The translations under genes and the position numbers were made by a program. Shown piece by piece: positions 1-8,161 of a stretch of 64,000 nt of DNA. The notes below the pieces were generated by a model, which was not told the origin of the DNA, made no database searches, and saw nothing but the letters and a program-made list of their open reading frames with translations. Source of the stretch: Pedobacter glucosidilyticus. GTDB taxonomy: Bacteria > Bacteroidota > Bacteroidia > Sphingobacteriales > Sphingobacteriaceae. The DNA is taken from assembly GCF_002483235.1 (NCBI RefSeq), contig NZ_DLHN01000006.1, forward strand, positions 104,619 to 168,618, given 5' to 3'. How positions within the stretch are numbered: the stretch's first letter is position 1; every line of letters starts with the position of its first letter.

Positions 1-1020
1 TTTATAATCAATGAGCTTATTTCTCATGGTTACCAGGCTTTTTCCGAGTACATCGTTGGCGCTACTAGGTTGATATTTGGTTTCTAAATTCATGTTGCCA
101 ATTTCATAAGAAAACTTTACAGCGCCTTGTAAAGAAGCTTTTAGGTTAGATAGCGCATCAAACATTTCTTTTATTTCATTACTACTTTTTTTATATTCAA
201 TAGTTTGATCATAGTTGCCTTTAGCCATAACTTTTAGGCTGTTTTGCATGTTTTTTATTGGGTCAACAATAATTTTTGTTAGAAAAAGAGATAGGGTAAC
301 AGCTACTAAAAAAATAACAAGAGTTAAGGTCATAAGTCTCAACTTTAATTTTTCTAAAGGCTTAGCAACCTCACTTACGTCAATTTCTGAGAGGATAACC
401 ATTTTTAAATTGGAAATTTTAATAAGACTATATACACTGTAAACTGGTATACCTCTATAATCATTAAAAATTCCTCTTCCATTAATACCTTTTAATGCGC
501 TTATTACCCCTTGTGTTTTTACTGAAATATCGCTAGGTTTTTTATGAGGAAAAAACCGCGATTCAGAGCGCATCCGAAAATCTTCGCCAACAAGATAGGT
601 CTCTCCACTCTCGCCCATACCTGTTCGTTCTAGAAGAATATTTTGTATATTTTTAAAATCTAGTATTTTGATTTTTCTACCCTTATTAGAATTTAACACA
701 AAACCTATTGTTGTTTTTTTATATTTATGATAGGGTGTGAAATCATGAATGCCATCTGTTTTTTTGATACTGTCTGAAAGCATTAAACTTGCACTATCAA
801 TATCTTCGTTATAATTTTCAGACAATTCAAAACTTTTCCATTCAGACTTTATATAATTTTCTATTTGGACACTTTCTAGGGTTTCAATTGAATTCAATTG
901 CATTAAAATACGATCATTTAAAACACTTGAAAACTGTTCGTAAAACGAAAAAGATAACAAACCTATCACCAATACAATCAAACTATTAATTATAATGAGT
1001 ACTAGTGTTTTGATATTCAT
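1..1020 (-). CDS. Cache/HAMP membrane sensor protein (partial, C-terminus beyond window)
   Basis: An open frame runs from an ATG at 1018-1020 to the window edge, giving 340 residues without a stop. Residues 5-25 form a first membrane helix, 30-225 an extracytoplasmic domain, 230-250 a second helix, 250-300 a HAMP linker and 305-340 a second HAMP-like helical segment. GESGETYLVG at 136-145 is a motif seen in double-Cache sensor domains of two-component kinases. The output domain (histidine kinase, SpoIIE-type phosphatase, cyclase or chemoreceptor) is not visible, so only 'membrane sensor' is supported. It is followed on the right by a TonB receptor gene on the same strand, with that gene's terminator between them, so the two are probably separate units. 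No clear promoter box was seen upstream. Confidence 0.8.
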   Translation of the reverse strand, partial: MNIKTLVLIIINSLIVLVIGLLSFSFYEQFSSVLNDRILMQLNSIETLESVQIENYIKSEWKSFELSENYNEDIDSASLMLSDSIKKTDGIHDFTPYHKYKKTTIGFVLNSNKGRKIKILDFKNIQNILLERTGMGESGETYLVGEDFRMRSESRFFPHKKPSDISVKTQGVISALKGINGRGIFNDYRGIPVYSVYSLIKISNLKMVILSEIDVSEVAKPLEKLKLRLMTLTLVIFLVAVTLSLFLTKIIVDPIKNMQNSLKVMAKGNYDQTIEYKKSSNEIKEMFDALSNLKASLQGAVKFSYEIGNMNLETKYQPSSANDVLGKSLVTMRNKLIDYK

Positions 1021-1147
1021 TTAAATCTGATTAAATATATTGTTATCCAATTTAATTATTGCTGTTTGAAACATGCTGATAGGCGTTTCTAATATAGCTT
1101 ATTAAAGGTAATAATTACACAAGTGCTAAACCATTATTTTAAAAAAA

Positions 1148-1173
1148 AAGCCTCGAGAAAACTCCCGAGGCTT
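1148..1173 (-). terminator. Intrinsic terminator of the TonB receptor gene
   Basis: An 8-bp stem (AAGCCTCG / CGAGGCTT) is followed on the minus strand by an uninterrupted run of nine or more T. It lies about 20 nt past the receptor stop codon. Confidence 0.85.
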
Positions 1174-1193
1174 AAAAATAATATATGATTGAA

Positions 1194-3608
1194 TTAGAAT
1201 TTCACTCCTAAAGAAAGATAAGCAATACGGCCATCAGCAGGCATAATACCAGGACCTGGATAACCACCAGCTCTACGCGTAAAATAACGTTCATCGGTTA
1301 AATTATTAACACCTGCTTTAATATTATAGTGTTTTAAAAATTTATAGCTTGCTGATAAATCTTGTACGCTGTAAGCAGGAATTAAACCCGTTGTAGCAGC
1401 AGAGTTTGGTGCTTCAGTATTAGAAGCATCGGCGTAAGCCTTACCAATTTGACTTAATTGCCATGTCATAGAGAAACCTTTTAAGCTGTAAGTAGCACCA
1501 AAACGATTGATACTTCTTGGAGCATTTTCAACTCTTTTTCCTGCTAAATTACTTTCAATAATTTGACCGTTGTTTACTGAGGTAGTTTTGAAATCTTGGT
1601 AAGTAGCATCAATATAGGCTAATGAGGTAAATAAGCTTACATAACCTATTTTAGAGCTTTTAAAAATAGCAGTCACTGGGTCTACTTCTACATAAGCTTC
1701 AAAGCCTTTACTTACTGATCTACCTAAATTTGTACGGAATTGGAAGTTTTGCGAGTTGGCATTTGATTGTGTAATTGTTCCAATACGGTCATCATAATTT
1801 AAATGGAAATAATCAATATCAAAATTTAAGAAATTACTTACTTGACCACGGTAACCAAAATCAAAATTGTAACCTCTGGCATCTTGCAAATTAGGATCTA
1901 TTACATCTGTAGTAGCTGGTGGCGTTAAATCAGAAATTAACACAGGACGATAAGCTTGCGAAATGTTTGAGTAAAATTTAGTTGTTGGTGTAATTTTATA
2001 CTCAGCACCTGCACCAAAAAGTAAGAAATTACGCTTACGAGTGCTAGGGGATAAGTTAGTTGTTACATTAAACTGCCCCTCTATAGTAGAGCTAATATTT
2101 TCTAAGCGTACACCACCTGTAACTAGGAATTTATCAGTAATATGAAAAATATTTTCTACAAAAGCTGCTGAGTTCACGTTAGCAAAATCAAGGTCGCGTG
2201 GGTAAACGCCGCTAGATAAGTTAAAATCCATATCTGTACCAGCTGTACCAACCCCTTGTTGTTTACGGTCTATGTGTCCATTAAAATATCTTACACCTGC
2301 CGCTAAAGTATTATTTAAGCCTAATGCTTTATATGCTGTTAATAAACGTAACTCGGAACCGTAAGTGGTGTAATAATCGCGGTCTACTTGTCTGGTGCCT
2401 AAATTATCTGGCGTAGTGATGGCACTTACAATACCAACACTATTGCGCTCTGCAATAGTTCCAAAAGCTTTCCAGCTGAGTTTAGTTTTTTCGTTAAATA
2501 CATATTCTGCATGAAGCGATGGAACCAACCAAGGTGTACTAAACCAGTTTCTACTTCTATTACTCTGACGAGCATCTTGATTAAACTGTACATCAGTTAA
2601 ACCACCAGGTTGCTGACTTTCAGTAGTCATATAAGTAATCTCTGTTCCTATTTTAAACTTTTTAGAAACTGCGTAGCTTAATTCAAAATGTGCGTGGTCT
2701 GTATCAAAAAAACCATTGTCTCTCCATCCATCACCTCTACGTTTTTGGTAGTATGCGGTGTAGCTTAAACGACCAACAGTACCACCGATATAGTTAAAGG
2801 TACTGAGTAAACCATTGCTGCCCACTGTATTTTGAGATTCAAATGTTAAGCGTGTAGAAATATCTGGTTTACGTAATACAAAATTCATTAAACCACCAAA
2901 CTGAGGACCATATTGTAATGATGATGCGCCGCGAATAATCTCGATACGGTCTACAACTTCCATTGGAGGTGTATAGTAAGCTTCAGGATAACCCATTGGG
3001 TCTGGCGTAATATCATATCCGTCCATTCTTACGTTAAATTCCCAAGACCTATTAGGGCTTAAACCACGTGAAGCAACACCTAATTGTATACCAGAACCAT
3101 CATTTTCCCAAACAGAAATACCAGGTGTACGGCCAAAAATTTGGCGACTGTTATTCATCGCTAAATTAGCATTGATATTATCTAACTTAATCAATTCGTT
3201 TTTCTTTGCTGCATTGATTCTGAAATCTGTAACATCCGGAAGAGTTTCATTACCTTTTATTCCTTTTCTAGTAGATACCTCAACTTCGTTTAAAGAGATC
3301 CCATCATCATCAAGTTTGAAATTAATAGTACTGTTTTGGTTATCTGATAAATTAACTTCGGAAGTTTTATTTTGCATACCTATAAAACTTACCATAATAG
3401 TATAAGTTCCTTTTTCAAGTCCTTTAATTATATATTCACCTTTATGATTAGTTTGTGCAACTCTAACTGTTCCTTTTAAAAAGATGTTAGCTCCAACAAT
3501 AGCTTGTTCGTTACTGTCAACAACTTTACCACTTAAAGATGCTTTCTGTGCAAATACTATAGTTGTTAATAAAAGTAGGAGGGATAGAAAAGTAAAACGC
3601 AATTTCAT
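1194..3608 (-). CDS. FecA-like TonB-dependent outer-membrane receptor
   Basis: An 804-residue outer-membrane receptor that should import a large ligand, most likely a ferric chelate, using TonB energy. Residues 1-20 are a Sec signal peptide; 24-105 form a CarboxypepD_reg-like domain typical of Bacteroidota receptors; about 125-245 is the plug, with the VDRIEIIRGASSLQYGPQFGG region; the rest is the 22-strand barrel, ending in the usual aromatic residue (VKF). The terminal RRAGGYPGPG...DGR segment resembles FecA/iron(III)-dicitrate-type receptors of this phylum. It is not SusC-like in length, and there is no SusD partner. No FecI/FecR pair is visible beside it. A good promoter precedes it and a strong terminator follows, so it is probably monocistronic. 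Substrate is inference. Confidence 0.88.
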   Translation of the reverse strand: MKLRFTFLSLLLLLTTIVFAQKASLSGKVVDSNEQAIVGANIFLKGTVRVAQTNHKGEYIIKGLEKGTYTIMVSFIGMQNKTSEVNLSDNQNSTINFKLDDDGISLNEVEVSTRKGIKGNETLPDVTDFRINAAKKNELIKLDNINANLAMNNSRQIFGRTPGISVWENDGSGIQLGVASRGLSPNRSWEFNVRMDGYDITPDPMGYPEAYYTPPMEVVDRIEIIRGASSLQYGPQFGGLMNFVLRKPDISTRLTFESQNTVGSNGLLSTFNYIGGTVGRLSYTAYYQKRRGDGWRDNGFFDTDHAHFELSYAVSKKFKIGTEITYMTTESQQPGGLTDVQFNQDARQSNRSRNWFSTPWLVPSLHAEYVFNEKTKLSWKAFGTIAERNSVGIVSAITTPDNLGTRQVDRDYYTTYGSELRLLTAYKALGLNNTLAAGVRYFNGHIDRKQQGVGTAGTDMDFNLSSGVYPRDLDFANVNSAAFVENIFHITDKFLVTGGVRLENISSTIEGQFNVTTNLSPSTRKRNFLLFGAGAEYKITPTTKFYSNISQAYRPVLISDLTPPATTDVIDPNLQDARGYNFDFGYRGQVSNFLNFDIDYFHLNYDDRIGTITQSNANSQNFQFRTNLGRSVSKGFEAYVEVDPVTAIFKSSKIGYVSLFTSLAYIDATYQDFKTTSVNNGQIIESNLAGKRVENAPRSINRFGATYSLKGFSMTWQLSQIGKAYADASNTEAPNSAATTGLIPAYSVQDLSASYKFLKHYNIKAGVNNLTDERYFTRRAGGYPGPGIMPADGRIAYLSLGVKF

Positions 3609-3647
3609 ATACGCCAGATTAAATTAGATTAATTATAAATAATGCGG

Positions 3648-3679
3648 CAAACGTATATATTATTTAGATTAAATACAAA
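3648..3679 (-). promoter_or_regulatory. Bacteroidota-type promoter of the TonB receptor
   Basis: On the minus strand TTTG (3676-3679), 20 nt of spacer and TACGTTTG (3648-3655) match the TTTG-N19/20-TAnnTTTG consensus. The predicted start of transcription is about 35 nt before the ATG. This is the only place in the window where I see both elements at proper spacing. Confidence 0.65.
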
Positions 3680-3764
3680 TAAAAATATAAGAAATTTATA
3701 TCTGAAAAGAGGGTAGACTTTGGTGCTTAAAATAGCTTAATAACCAGTATTTTAAGATATAGTG

Positions 3765-3785
3765 ATGTTTATTATTAATAAACAT
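3765..3785. repeat. Perfect 9-bp inverted repeat in the 306-bp gap before the TonB receptor
   Basis: ATGTTTATT and AATAAACAT are separated by 3 nt. It lies about 90 bp upstream of the receptor's -33 element and 110 bp from the csp terminator, so it is too far to be either gene's hairpin. It may be a regulator site or chance in AT-rich DNA. Nothing else recognisable lies in 3680-3846: no reading frame and no RNA gene. Confidence 0.4.
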
Positions 3786-3846
3786 ACTAGAAGAATAAAA
3801 ACAATGAAATAATATCAAATAAGAAATATAAAGGGTGCTAAAGCAA

Positions 3847-3875
3847 AAAGCCATCGCAATAATTGCGATGGCTTT
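3847..3875 (-). terminator. Terminator of first cold-shock gene
   Basis: A 13-bp perfect stem (AAAGCCATCGCAA / TTGCGATGGCTTT) with a 3-nt loop, followed on the minus strand by TTTTTGCTTT. Confidence 0.85.
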
Positions 3876-3914
3876 GTAATGACTTTAAATGTTTAATTAT
3901 ATAAAAAGCTGCAA

Positions 3915-4106
3915 TTAAGCAAGTCTTACATTAGCAGCATTTAATCCTTTTTTACCATTTTGAAGGTCGAAAGTTACTTCGTCATTTTCTCTGATATCAT
4001 CTACCAGACCCGAAACGTGTACAAAATACTCATTGTTTGTTCCGTCTTCTTTAATAAAACCAAAACCTTTGGTAGAATTAAAGAACTTTACTGTTCCATT
4101 ATTCAT
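3915..4106 (-). CDS. Cold-shock domain protein (CspA family)
   Basis: A 63-residue single cold-shock domain protein, a small five-stranded OB-fold that binds single-stranded RNA and DNA and melts mRNA structure. The RNP1-type KGFGFIKEDG and RNP2-type YFVHVSG motifs are both present. Length matches bacterial Csps. It is the downstream copy of a tandem pair: the neighbour at 4317-4508 differs at only a few residues. It has its own TATATTTG box upstream and its own terminator, so each copy looks independently transcribed. Cold induction is usual in the family but not demonstrable here. Confidence 0.95.
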   Translation of the reverse strand: MNNGTVKFFNSTKGFGFIKEDGTNNEYFVHVSGLVDDIRENDEVTFDLQNGKKGLNAANVRLA

Positions 4107-4126
4107 GTTATAATTTTTAATTGAAG

Positions 4127-4134
4127 CAAATATA
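4127..4134 (-). promoter_or_regulatory. -7 box of first cold-shock gene
   Basis: TATATTTG on the minus strand, 20 nt before the ATG, fits TAnnTTTG. No clear -33 TTTG at the proper distance. Confidence 0.45.
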
Positions 4135-4247
4135 ATAAAAATAAAAATGTAAAACTAATTTTTAACAAATTTAATATTTGATTAAATTTAAAAGCTTTAT
4201 ATTATTTGATTAATTCTAATAGACATTTAAGTTTTTTTTAAAACAAA

Positions 4248-4278
4248 AAAGCCCTCGTTTCTTAAAAACGAGGGCTTT
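4248..4278 (-). terminator. Terminator of second cold-shock gene
   Basis: A long stem (AAAGCCCTCGTTT paired with AAACGAGGGCTTT, CTTAA-type loop), followed on the minus strand by TTTTTTGTTTT. Confidence 0.85.
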
Positions 4279-4316
4279 GATGACTTTAAATGTGATCTAT
4301 ATTAAGAGACCTGCAA

Positions 4317-4508
4317 TTAAGCAAGTTTAACATTCACTGCATTTAATCCTTTTTTTCCGTCCTGTAGGTCGAAAGTAACTTCGTCATTTTCTCTGATTTC
4401 GTCAATCAGACCCGAAACGTGTACAAAGTATTCTTTGCTCGTTCCATCTTCTTTAATAAAACCAAATCCTTTGGTTGAGTTAAAGAACTTTACTGTTCCA
4501 TTGTTCAT
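4317..4508 (-). CDS. Cold-shock domain protein (CspA family), tandem copy
   Basis: A 63-residue paralogue of the gene at 3915-4106 with the same RNP1 and RNP2 motifs; differences are conservative (for example LIDEI for LVDDI). The ATG at 4508 is chosen because it aligns with the sister copy and because a longer frame from 4532 would begin inside the promoter box at 4530-4537. Sequence similarity between the copies continues past the stop codons (GACTTTAAATGT), indicating that the duplication included the 3' region. Role: RNA chaperone, as for its sister. Confidence 0.95.
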   Translation of the reverse strand: MNNGTVKFFNSTKGFGFIKEDGTSKEYFVHVSGLIDEIRENDEVTFDLQDGKKGLNAVNVKLA

Positions 4509-4529
4509 TGTAATTGTTATTAATTGTAT

Positions 4530-4537
4530 CAAATGTA
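4530..4537 (-). promoter_or_regulatory. -7 box of second cold-shock gene
   Basis: TACATTTG on the minus strand, 21 nt before the ATG at 4508, fits TAnnTTTG. It rules out the longer start at 4532. Confidence 0.45.
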
Positions 4538-4589
4538 TACATAATAATTTAAAATTACTATTGTTTTAAGTTTTCTAAAAAAATATCAT

Positions 4590-4616
4590 AAAAAAAACCA
4601 TGAAGATTATTCATGG
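4590..4616 (-). terminator. Terminator of the DUF3276 gene
   Basis: A 7-bp stem (CCATGAA / TTCATGG) with a 5-nt loop, followed on the minus strand by a run of eight T. Confidence 0.7.
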
Positions 4617-4640
4617 CTTTATATCATCTATAGGTAGTTA

Positions 4641-4967
4641 TTAAATCTCAAAAGAGAAATCATCATCTACTTTTTGCGGAGCACCGTCAGGATTATACTC
4701 ATATCTTTTTTCTATAACTTCTTGGTGTGCTTTTATATAATCTACAGTTTCAGCAAGACCTTCAGCAAATTTTTCAAAATCTTCTTTATATAAAAAAATC
4801 TTATGTTTTACAAATACGCCGTCTTCTAGTCTTTTTTTGCTTTCGGTTACAGTAATGTAATAATCATTTGATCTTGTTGATTTTACATCAAAAAAATAAG
4901 TTCTTTTTCCTGCCCTTACTTTTTTAGAAAAAACCTCTTCTCTCTCTTTGTTTTCGTAATCTCCCAT
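4641..4967 (-). CDS. PUR-alpha-like DNA/RNA-binding protein (DUF3276)
   Basis: A 108-residue protein of the DUF3276 family, widespread in Bacteroidota and related to PUR-alpha repeats and to Borrelia BpuR, which bind purine-rich single-stranded nucleic acid. The pattern visible is the basic strand pair KKVRAGKRTYFFDVKSTRSNDYYITVTESKK followed by a helix and an acidic tail, in pieces consistent with one PUR repeat. The ATG at 4967 is chosen over a TTG four codons upstream. It sits next to two cold-shock genes, giving a small cluster of nucleic-acid chaperone-type genes. Specific function is not known in this lineage. Confidence 0.85.
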   Translation of the reverse strand: MGDYENKEREEVFSKKVRAGKRTYFFDVKSTRSNDYYITVTESKKRLEDGVFVKHKIFLYKEDFEKFAEGLAETVDYIKAHQEVIEKRYEYNPDGAPQKVDDDFSFEI

Positions 4968-5057
4968 TGCTGTTGTCAAGTTTTTAGTTTTGATTGGTTA
5001 AATAAAGAAAGAAAAAACTAAAGTTCCAAATAATTGTTAAGGCAAATTCGTTAAAAA

Positions 5058-6848
5058 TTAACTAACCTGTTCTTCTTCTAGTAGTTGCTTCTCGTATAAA
5101 TCATAATACAAGCCTTTTTTAGCCAATAAACTTTCATGATTGCCAATTTCTGCAATCTCACCATCTTCTAAAACAATTATTTTATCGGCATTTTTAATGG
5201 TAGATACCCTGTGCGCAATCATAACACTGGTTTTATGGCGCATAATCTTACCTAAATTATTTAAAATAGTTTCTTCTGTTTTGGTATCAACAGCAGATAA
5301 GCTATCATCAAAAATGAGTATTTGTGGCGAGTTTATAATAGCCCTAGCTATAGAAACGCGTTGTTTTTGTCCTCCTGATAATGTGATACCACGTTCGCCA
5401 ATAAAGGTTTCAAATTGCTGGTCAAACTCCATAATATTATGGTAAACAGCAGCATCTTTAGCAGCTTGTTCTACTTTAGACATATCCATTTTATCTAAAC
5501 TGAAGGAAATATTACGGGCAATGGTATCAGAAAATAAAAAAACTTCTTGCGGTACAAAACCAACCTGGCTACGATAGTTTTCTAAATTTAATTGATGGAT
5601 AGGAGTACCGTCAATTAAAATTTCTCCTTCATCGATATCATACATTCTTAATAAAAGATTGGCCAATGTAGATTTACCAGAGCCAGTTTTACCGATAACA
5701 GCTAGCATTTCTCCAGATTTCACTTCAAAGCTTATATTTTTTAAAGCTTTTATACCGGTATCTGGATAAGTGAAACTAACATTTTTAAAGGTTATATCAC
5801 CTGTGATTTTTTTTGTAATAGCTTCGGATTCACTATAAATATCTGGCTTTATACTTAAAAAATTATTGATTCTTTTTTGTGATGCTGCTGCTCTCTGAAT
5901 TAAAGATGTTACCCATCCTAAAGACATCACCGGAAAGGTTAATTGGTTTACATAGATAATGAATTCAGCAATATTACCAGCTGTAATTTTTCCTTCCATA
6001 ACCTCAATACCTCCCATGTAAACGGTTATAATGGTACTTAAGCCAATCATCAATAACATAAAAGGATAAAACAAAGCTTGTACCTTAACTAAGGATAAAG
6101 ATTCTGTTTTATAGCTTTCACTTTCCTCTGCAAAACCTGCTCTTATTTGTTCTTCTCTCCCATAAGATTTAATTACCCTAATGCCTGCAAAAGATTCTTG
6201 AACGTAAGATGATAAATCGCTTAAGCGCTCCTGTATTTTCTCGCTTTTTAAGTTGATGATGCTGTTTACATAATAAATAGCAATAGCTAATATTGGTAAG
6301 GGAGCTAAGCAATATAAAGCCAATTTTAGGTTTACACCCACCATAGCTATAATGATGAGTGCAAAAAGTACTGTGGTATTGATGGCGTACATGATAGCCG
6401 GACCTACGTACATTCTTACTCTACTCACATCCTCGGTTACTCGGTTCATTAAATCACCAGTATTGTTTTTCCTGAAGAAAGCCATATCCAATTTCTGATA
6501 TTGGTTATAGATATCATTTTTTAAATCATACTCTATATGTCTTGAGGTAAGAATAATAGTCTGCCTCATGAAAAACAAGAAAATACCACGTGTTAAAGCC
6601 ATCAATAGCACCAATAAACCAAAAAACAGTAGGCTAGTACCAAATAAATCGTAGATGATTTCTTGCCTATTGAAACCAAAAAATAATCTGTACAAGGCAA
6701 TATTTTCATTTACCAAGTCTAATGCTAGACGAATAATTTGAGCAGGTACAACAGCAAAAAAATTAGATATGATGACGAATATAATACCTGGTATAAGTTT
6801 CCAGCGGTACTTAAAGAAAAATTTATTGAGATAAGCTAATTCTTTCAT
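5058..6848 (-). CDS. Type I ABC exporter, permease-ATPase fusion (MsbA/lipid A-type family)
   Basis: A 596-residue half-transporter that should act as a homodimer in the inner membrane. Six membrane helices fill about residues 1-320. The ATPase domain has Walker A GKTGSGKST near 385, a Q-loop VPQE, signature LSGGQ near 490, Walker B ILIFDDSLSAVD near 512 and the switch histidine in AHRVST. The family exports lipids, peptides or drugs; the substrate cannot be read from the sequence. The ATG at 6848 is preferred over the one at 6857 because a TAACTTTG box at 6859-6866 would place the transcription start downstream of the longer start. Divergent from the dehydrogenase gene at 7021. Confidence 0.9.
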   Translation of the reverse strand: MKELAYLNKFFFKYRWKLIPGIIFVIISNFFAVVPAQIIRLALDLVNENIALYRLFFGFNRQEIIYDLFGTSLLFFGLLVLLMALTRGIFLFFMRQTIILTSRHIEYDLKNDIYNQYQKLDMAFFRKNNTGDLMNRVTEDVSRVRMYVGPAIMYAINTTVLFALIIIAMVGVNLKLALYCLAPLPILAIAIYYVNSIINLKSEKIQERLSDLSSYVQESFAGIRVIKSYGREEQIRAGFAEESESYKTESLSLVKVQALFYPFMLLMIGLSTIITVYMGGIEVMEGKITAGNIAEFIIYVNQLTFPVMSLGWVTSLIQRAAASQKRINNFLSIKPDIYSESEAITKKITGDITFKNVSFTYPDTGIKALKNISFEVKSGEMLAVIGKTGSGKSTLANLLLRMYDIDEGEILIDGTPIHQLNLENYRSQVGFVPQEVFLFSDTIARNISFSLDKMDMSKVEQAAKDAAVYHNIMEFDQQFETFIGERGITLSGGQKQRVSIARAIINSPQILIFDDSLSAVDTKTEETILNNLGKIMRHKTSVMIAHRVSTIKNADKIIVLEDGEIAEIGNHESLLAKKGLYYDLYEKQLLEEEQVS

Positions 6849-6858
6849 GGATTTCATC

Positions 6859-6866
6859 CAAAGTTA
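6859..6866 (-). promoter_or_regulatory. -7 box of the ABC exporter gene
   Basis: TAACTTTG on the minus strand, 10 nt before the ATG at 6848. It touches the alternative start at 6857 and argues against it. Confidence 0.45.
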
Positions 6867-6979
6867 CAGCATTATTTTGGTTATCACATTCAGTTTTTAA
6901 AACAAGACACAAAAAGAGCTATCCATTAAAATTGTTACGGTCTTAGCTGTTACTGTATATAAAATTCAAAAAAAACAGC

Positions 6980-6987
6980 TACTTTTG
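6980..6987 (+). promoter_or_regulatory. -7 box of the amino-acid dehydrogenase gene
   Basis: TACTTTTG, 33 nt before the ATG at 7021. It overlaps an in-frame TTG at 6985, which is therefore unlikely to be the start. Confidence 0.45.
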
Positions 6988-7020
6988 TCAAAGATCTTCG
7001 GGTTCAATTATATTGATTTT

Positions 7021-8109
7021 ATGTCATCTGTTCGTTTAGAAGAAAGTTCCGTATTTAGCCAATTAGGGTTATTAAGTCACCAGCAAGTTGTATTTTGTAA
7101 TGATGAAGAAACTGGCTTAAAGGCTATTATCGCTATACATAATACTGTATTAGGTCCTGCTCTTGGTGGTACCAGAATGTGGGATTACGCTACAGAAGCA
7201 GAAGCTTTAAATGATGTTTTGCGCTTATCACAAGCGATGACTTATAAAGCGGCTATCACCGGCTTAAATTTAGGTGGGGGCAAAGCAGTTATTATTGGCG
7301 ATAGCAGAAAAGACAAAACCGAAGTGATGATGCGCAGATTTGGACGTTTCATCCAAAACTTAAATGGAGCTTTTATTACCACACAAGATGTAGGAACCAG
7401 TCCTAAAGACATGGAATACATCCGTATGGAAACTAAATATGTAACCGGTATACCAGAAGTAATGGGAGGCAATGGCGATTTATCTCCAGTTACAGCAAAA
7501 GGTGTTTTCATGGGGATAAAAGCTTGTGTTAAAGAAATGTTTGGGACAGATTCTTTAGCTGGAAGAACTGTTGCCGTACAAGGAACAGGACATGTAGGCG
7601 AAAATTTGGTAAGTCTTTTAAGAGCAGAAAACGCTAAAGTTTATGTAAGTGATATCAATGAAGAGCGATTGATTAAAGTAGCTCGTCAATACGGTGCAGA
7701 AGCGGTAAACAACAGTCGTTTATTTGATATAGATTTTGATATTTACGCACCTTGCGCTTTAGGTTCTACTGTAAATTCAGAAACTATAGCTAAAATGAAA
7801 TGTGCTATTATAGCTGGTTCTGCCAATAACCAATTAGCAGATGAAAAAGCGGATGGGCAACTACTTTTAGAAAAAGGCATCTTATATGCGCCAGATTATT
7901 TAATTAATGCTGGAGGCTTAATCAATTGCTACTCTGAATTAGAAGGTTACTCTAGAAAAAGAACCATGCAATTGGCAGAAAATATTTACGAGGCAACCAG
8001 AGAAGTGTTAAGAAAATCAAAACAAGAAGAAATTCCAACTTATTTAGCTGCTAATAAAATAGCAGAAAAGAGAATTGCAGATATTAGAAAGATAAAATCA
8101 TCAAATTAA
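7021..8109 (+). CDS. Glu/Leu/Phe/Val dehydrogenase (leucine dehydrogenase type)
   Basis: A 362-residue NAD-dependent oxidative deaminase of branched-chain amino acids (L-leucine to 4-methyl-2-oxopentanoate plus ammonia). The substrate-binding GGG(K)AV loop with Lys88 and the catalytic Lys76 in MTYKAAITG are visible, as is the Rossmann motif GTGHVG at 188-193. Length fits leucine dehydrogenases rather than the longer glutamate dehydrogenases (about 450). In this phylum it would feed branched-chain fatty-acid precursors or amino-acid catabolism. The exact substrate within the family is inferred. A 52-nt gap separates it from nusB, so co-transcription is possible. Confidence 0.88.
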   Translation: MSSVRLEESSVFSQLGLLSHQQVVFCNDEETGLKAIIAIHNTVLGPALGGTRMWDYATEAEALNDVLRLSQAMTYKAAITGLNLGGGKAVIIGDSRKDKTEVMMRRFGRFIQNLNGAFITTQDVGTSPKDMEYIRMETKYVTGIPEVMGGNGDLSPVTAKGVFMGIKACVKEMFGTDSLAGRTVAVQGTGHVGENLVSLLRAENAKVYVSDINEERLIKVARQYGAEAVNNSRLFDIDFDIYAPCALGSTVNSETIAKMKCAIIAGSANNQLADEKADGQLLLEKGILYAPDYLINAGGLINCYSELEGYSRKRTMQLAENIYEATREVLRKSKQEEIPTYLAANKIAEKRIADIRKIKSSN

Positions 8110-8161
8110 TTATACCCATATACAAATTAGGTTTTTTAAAAACCAAATCGTTCTTTAAAAT

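Noticed and set aside
6985..7020. TTG start for the dehydrogenase at 6985
   Set aside because: It lies inside the TACTTTTG promoter box, and the family begins near the ATG at 7021.
8128..8146. GGTTTTTTAAAAACC hairpin between the dehydrogenase gene and nusB
   Set aside because: Almost only A-T pairs and no T run after it; not a convincing terminator.
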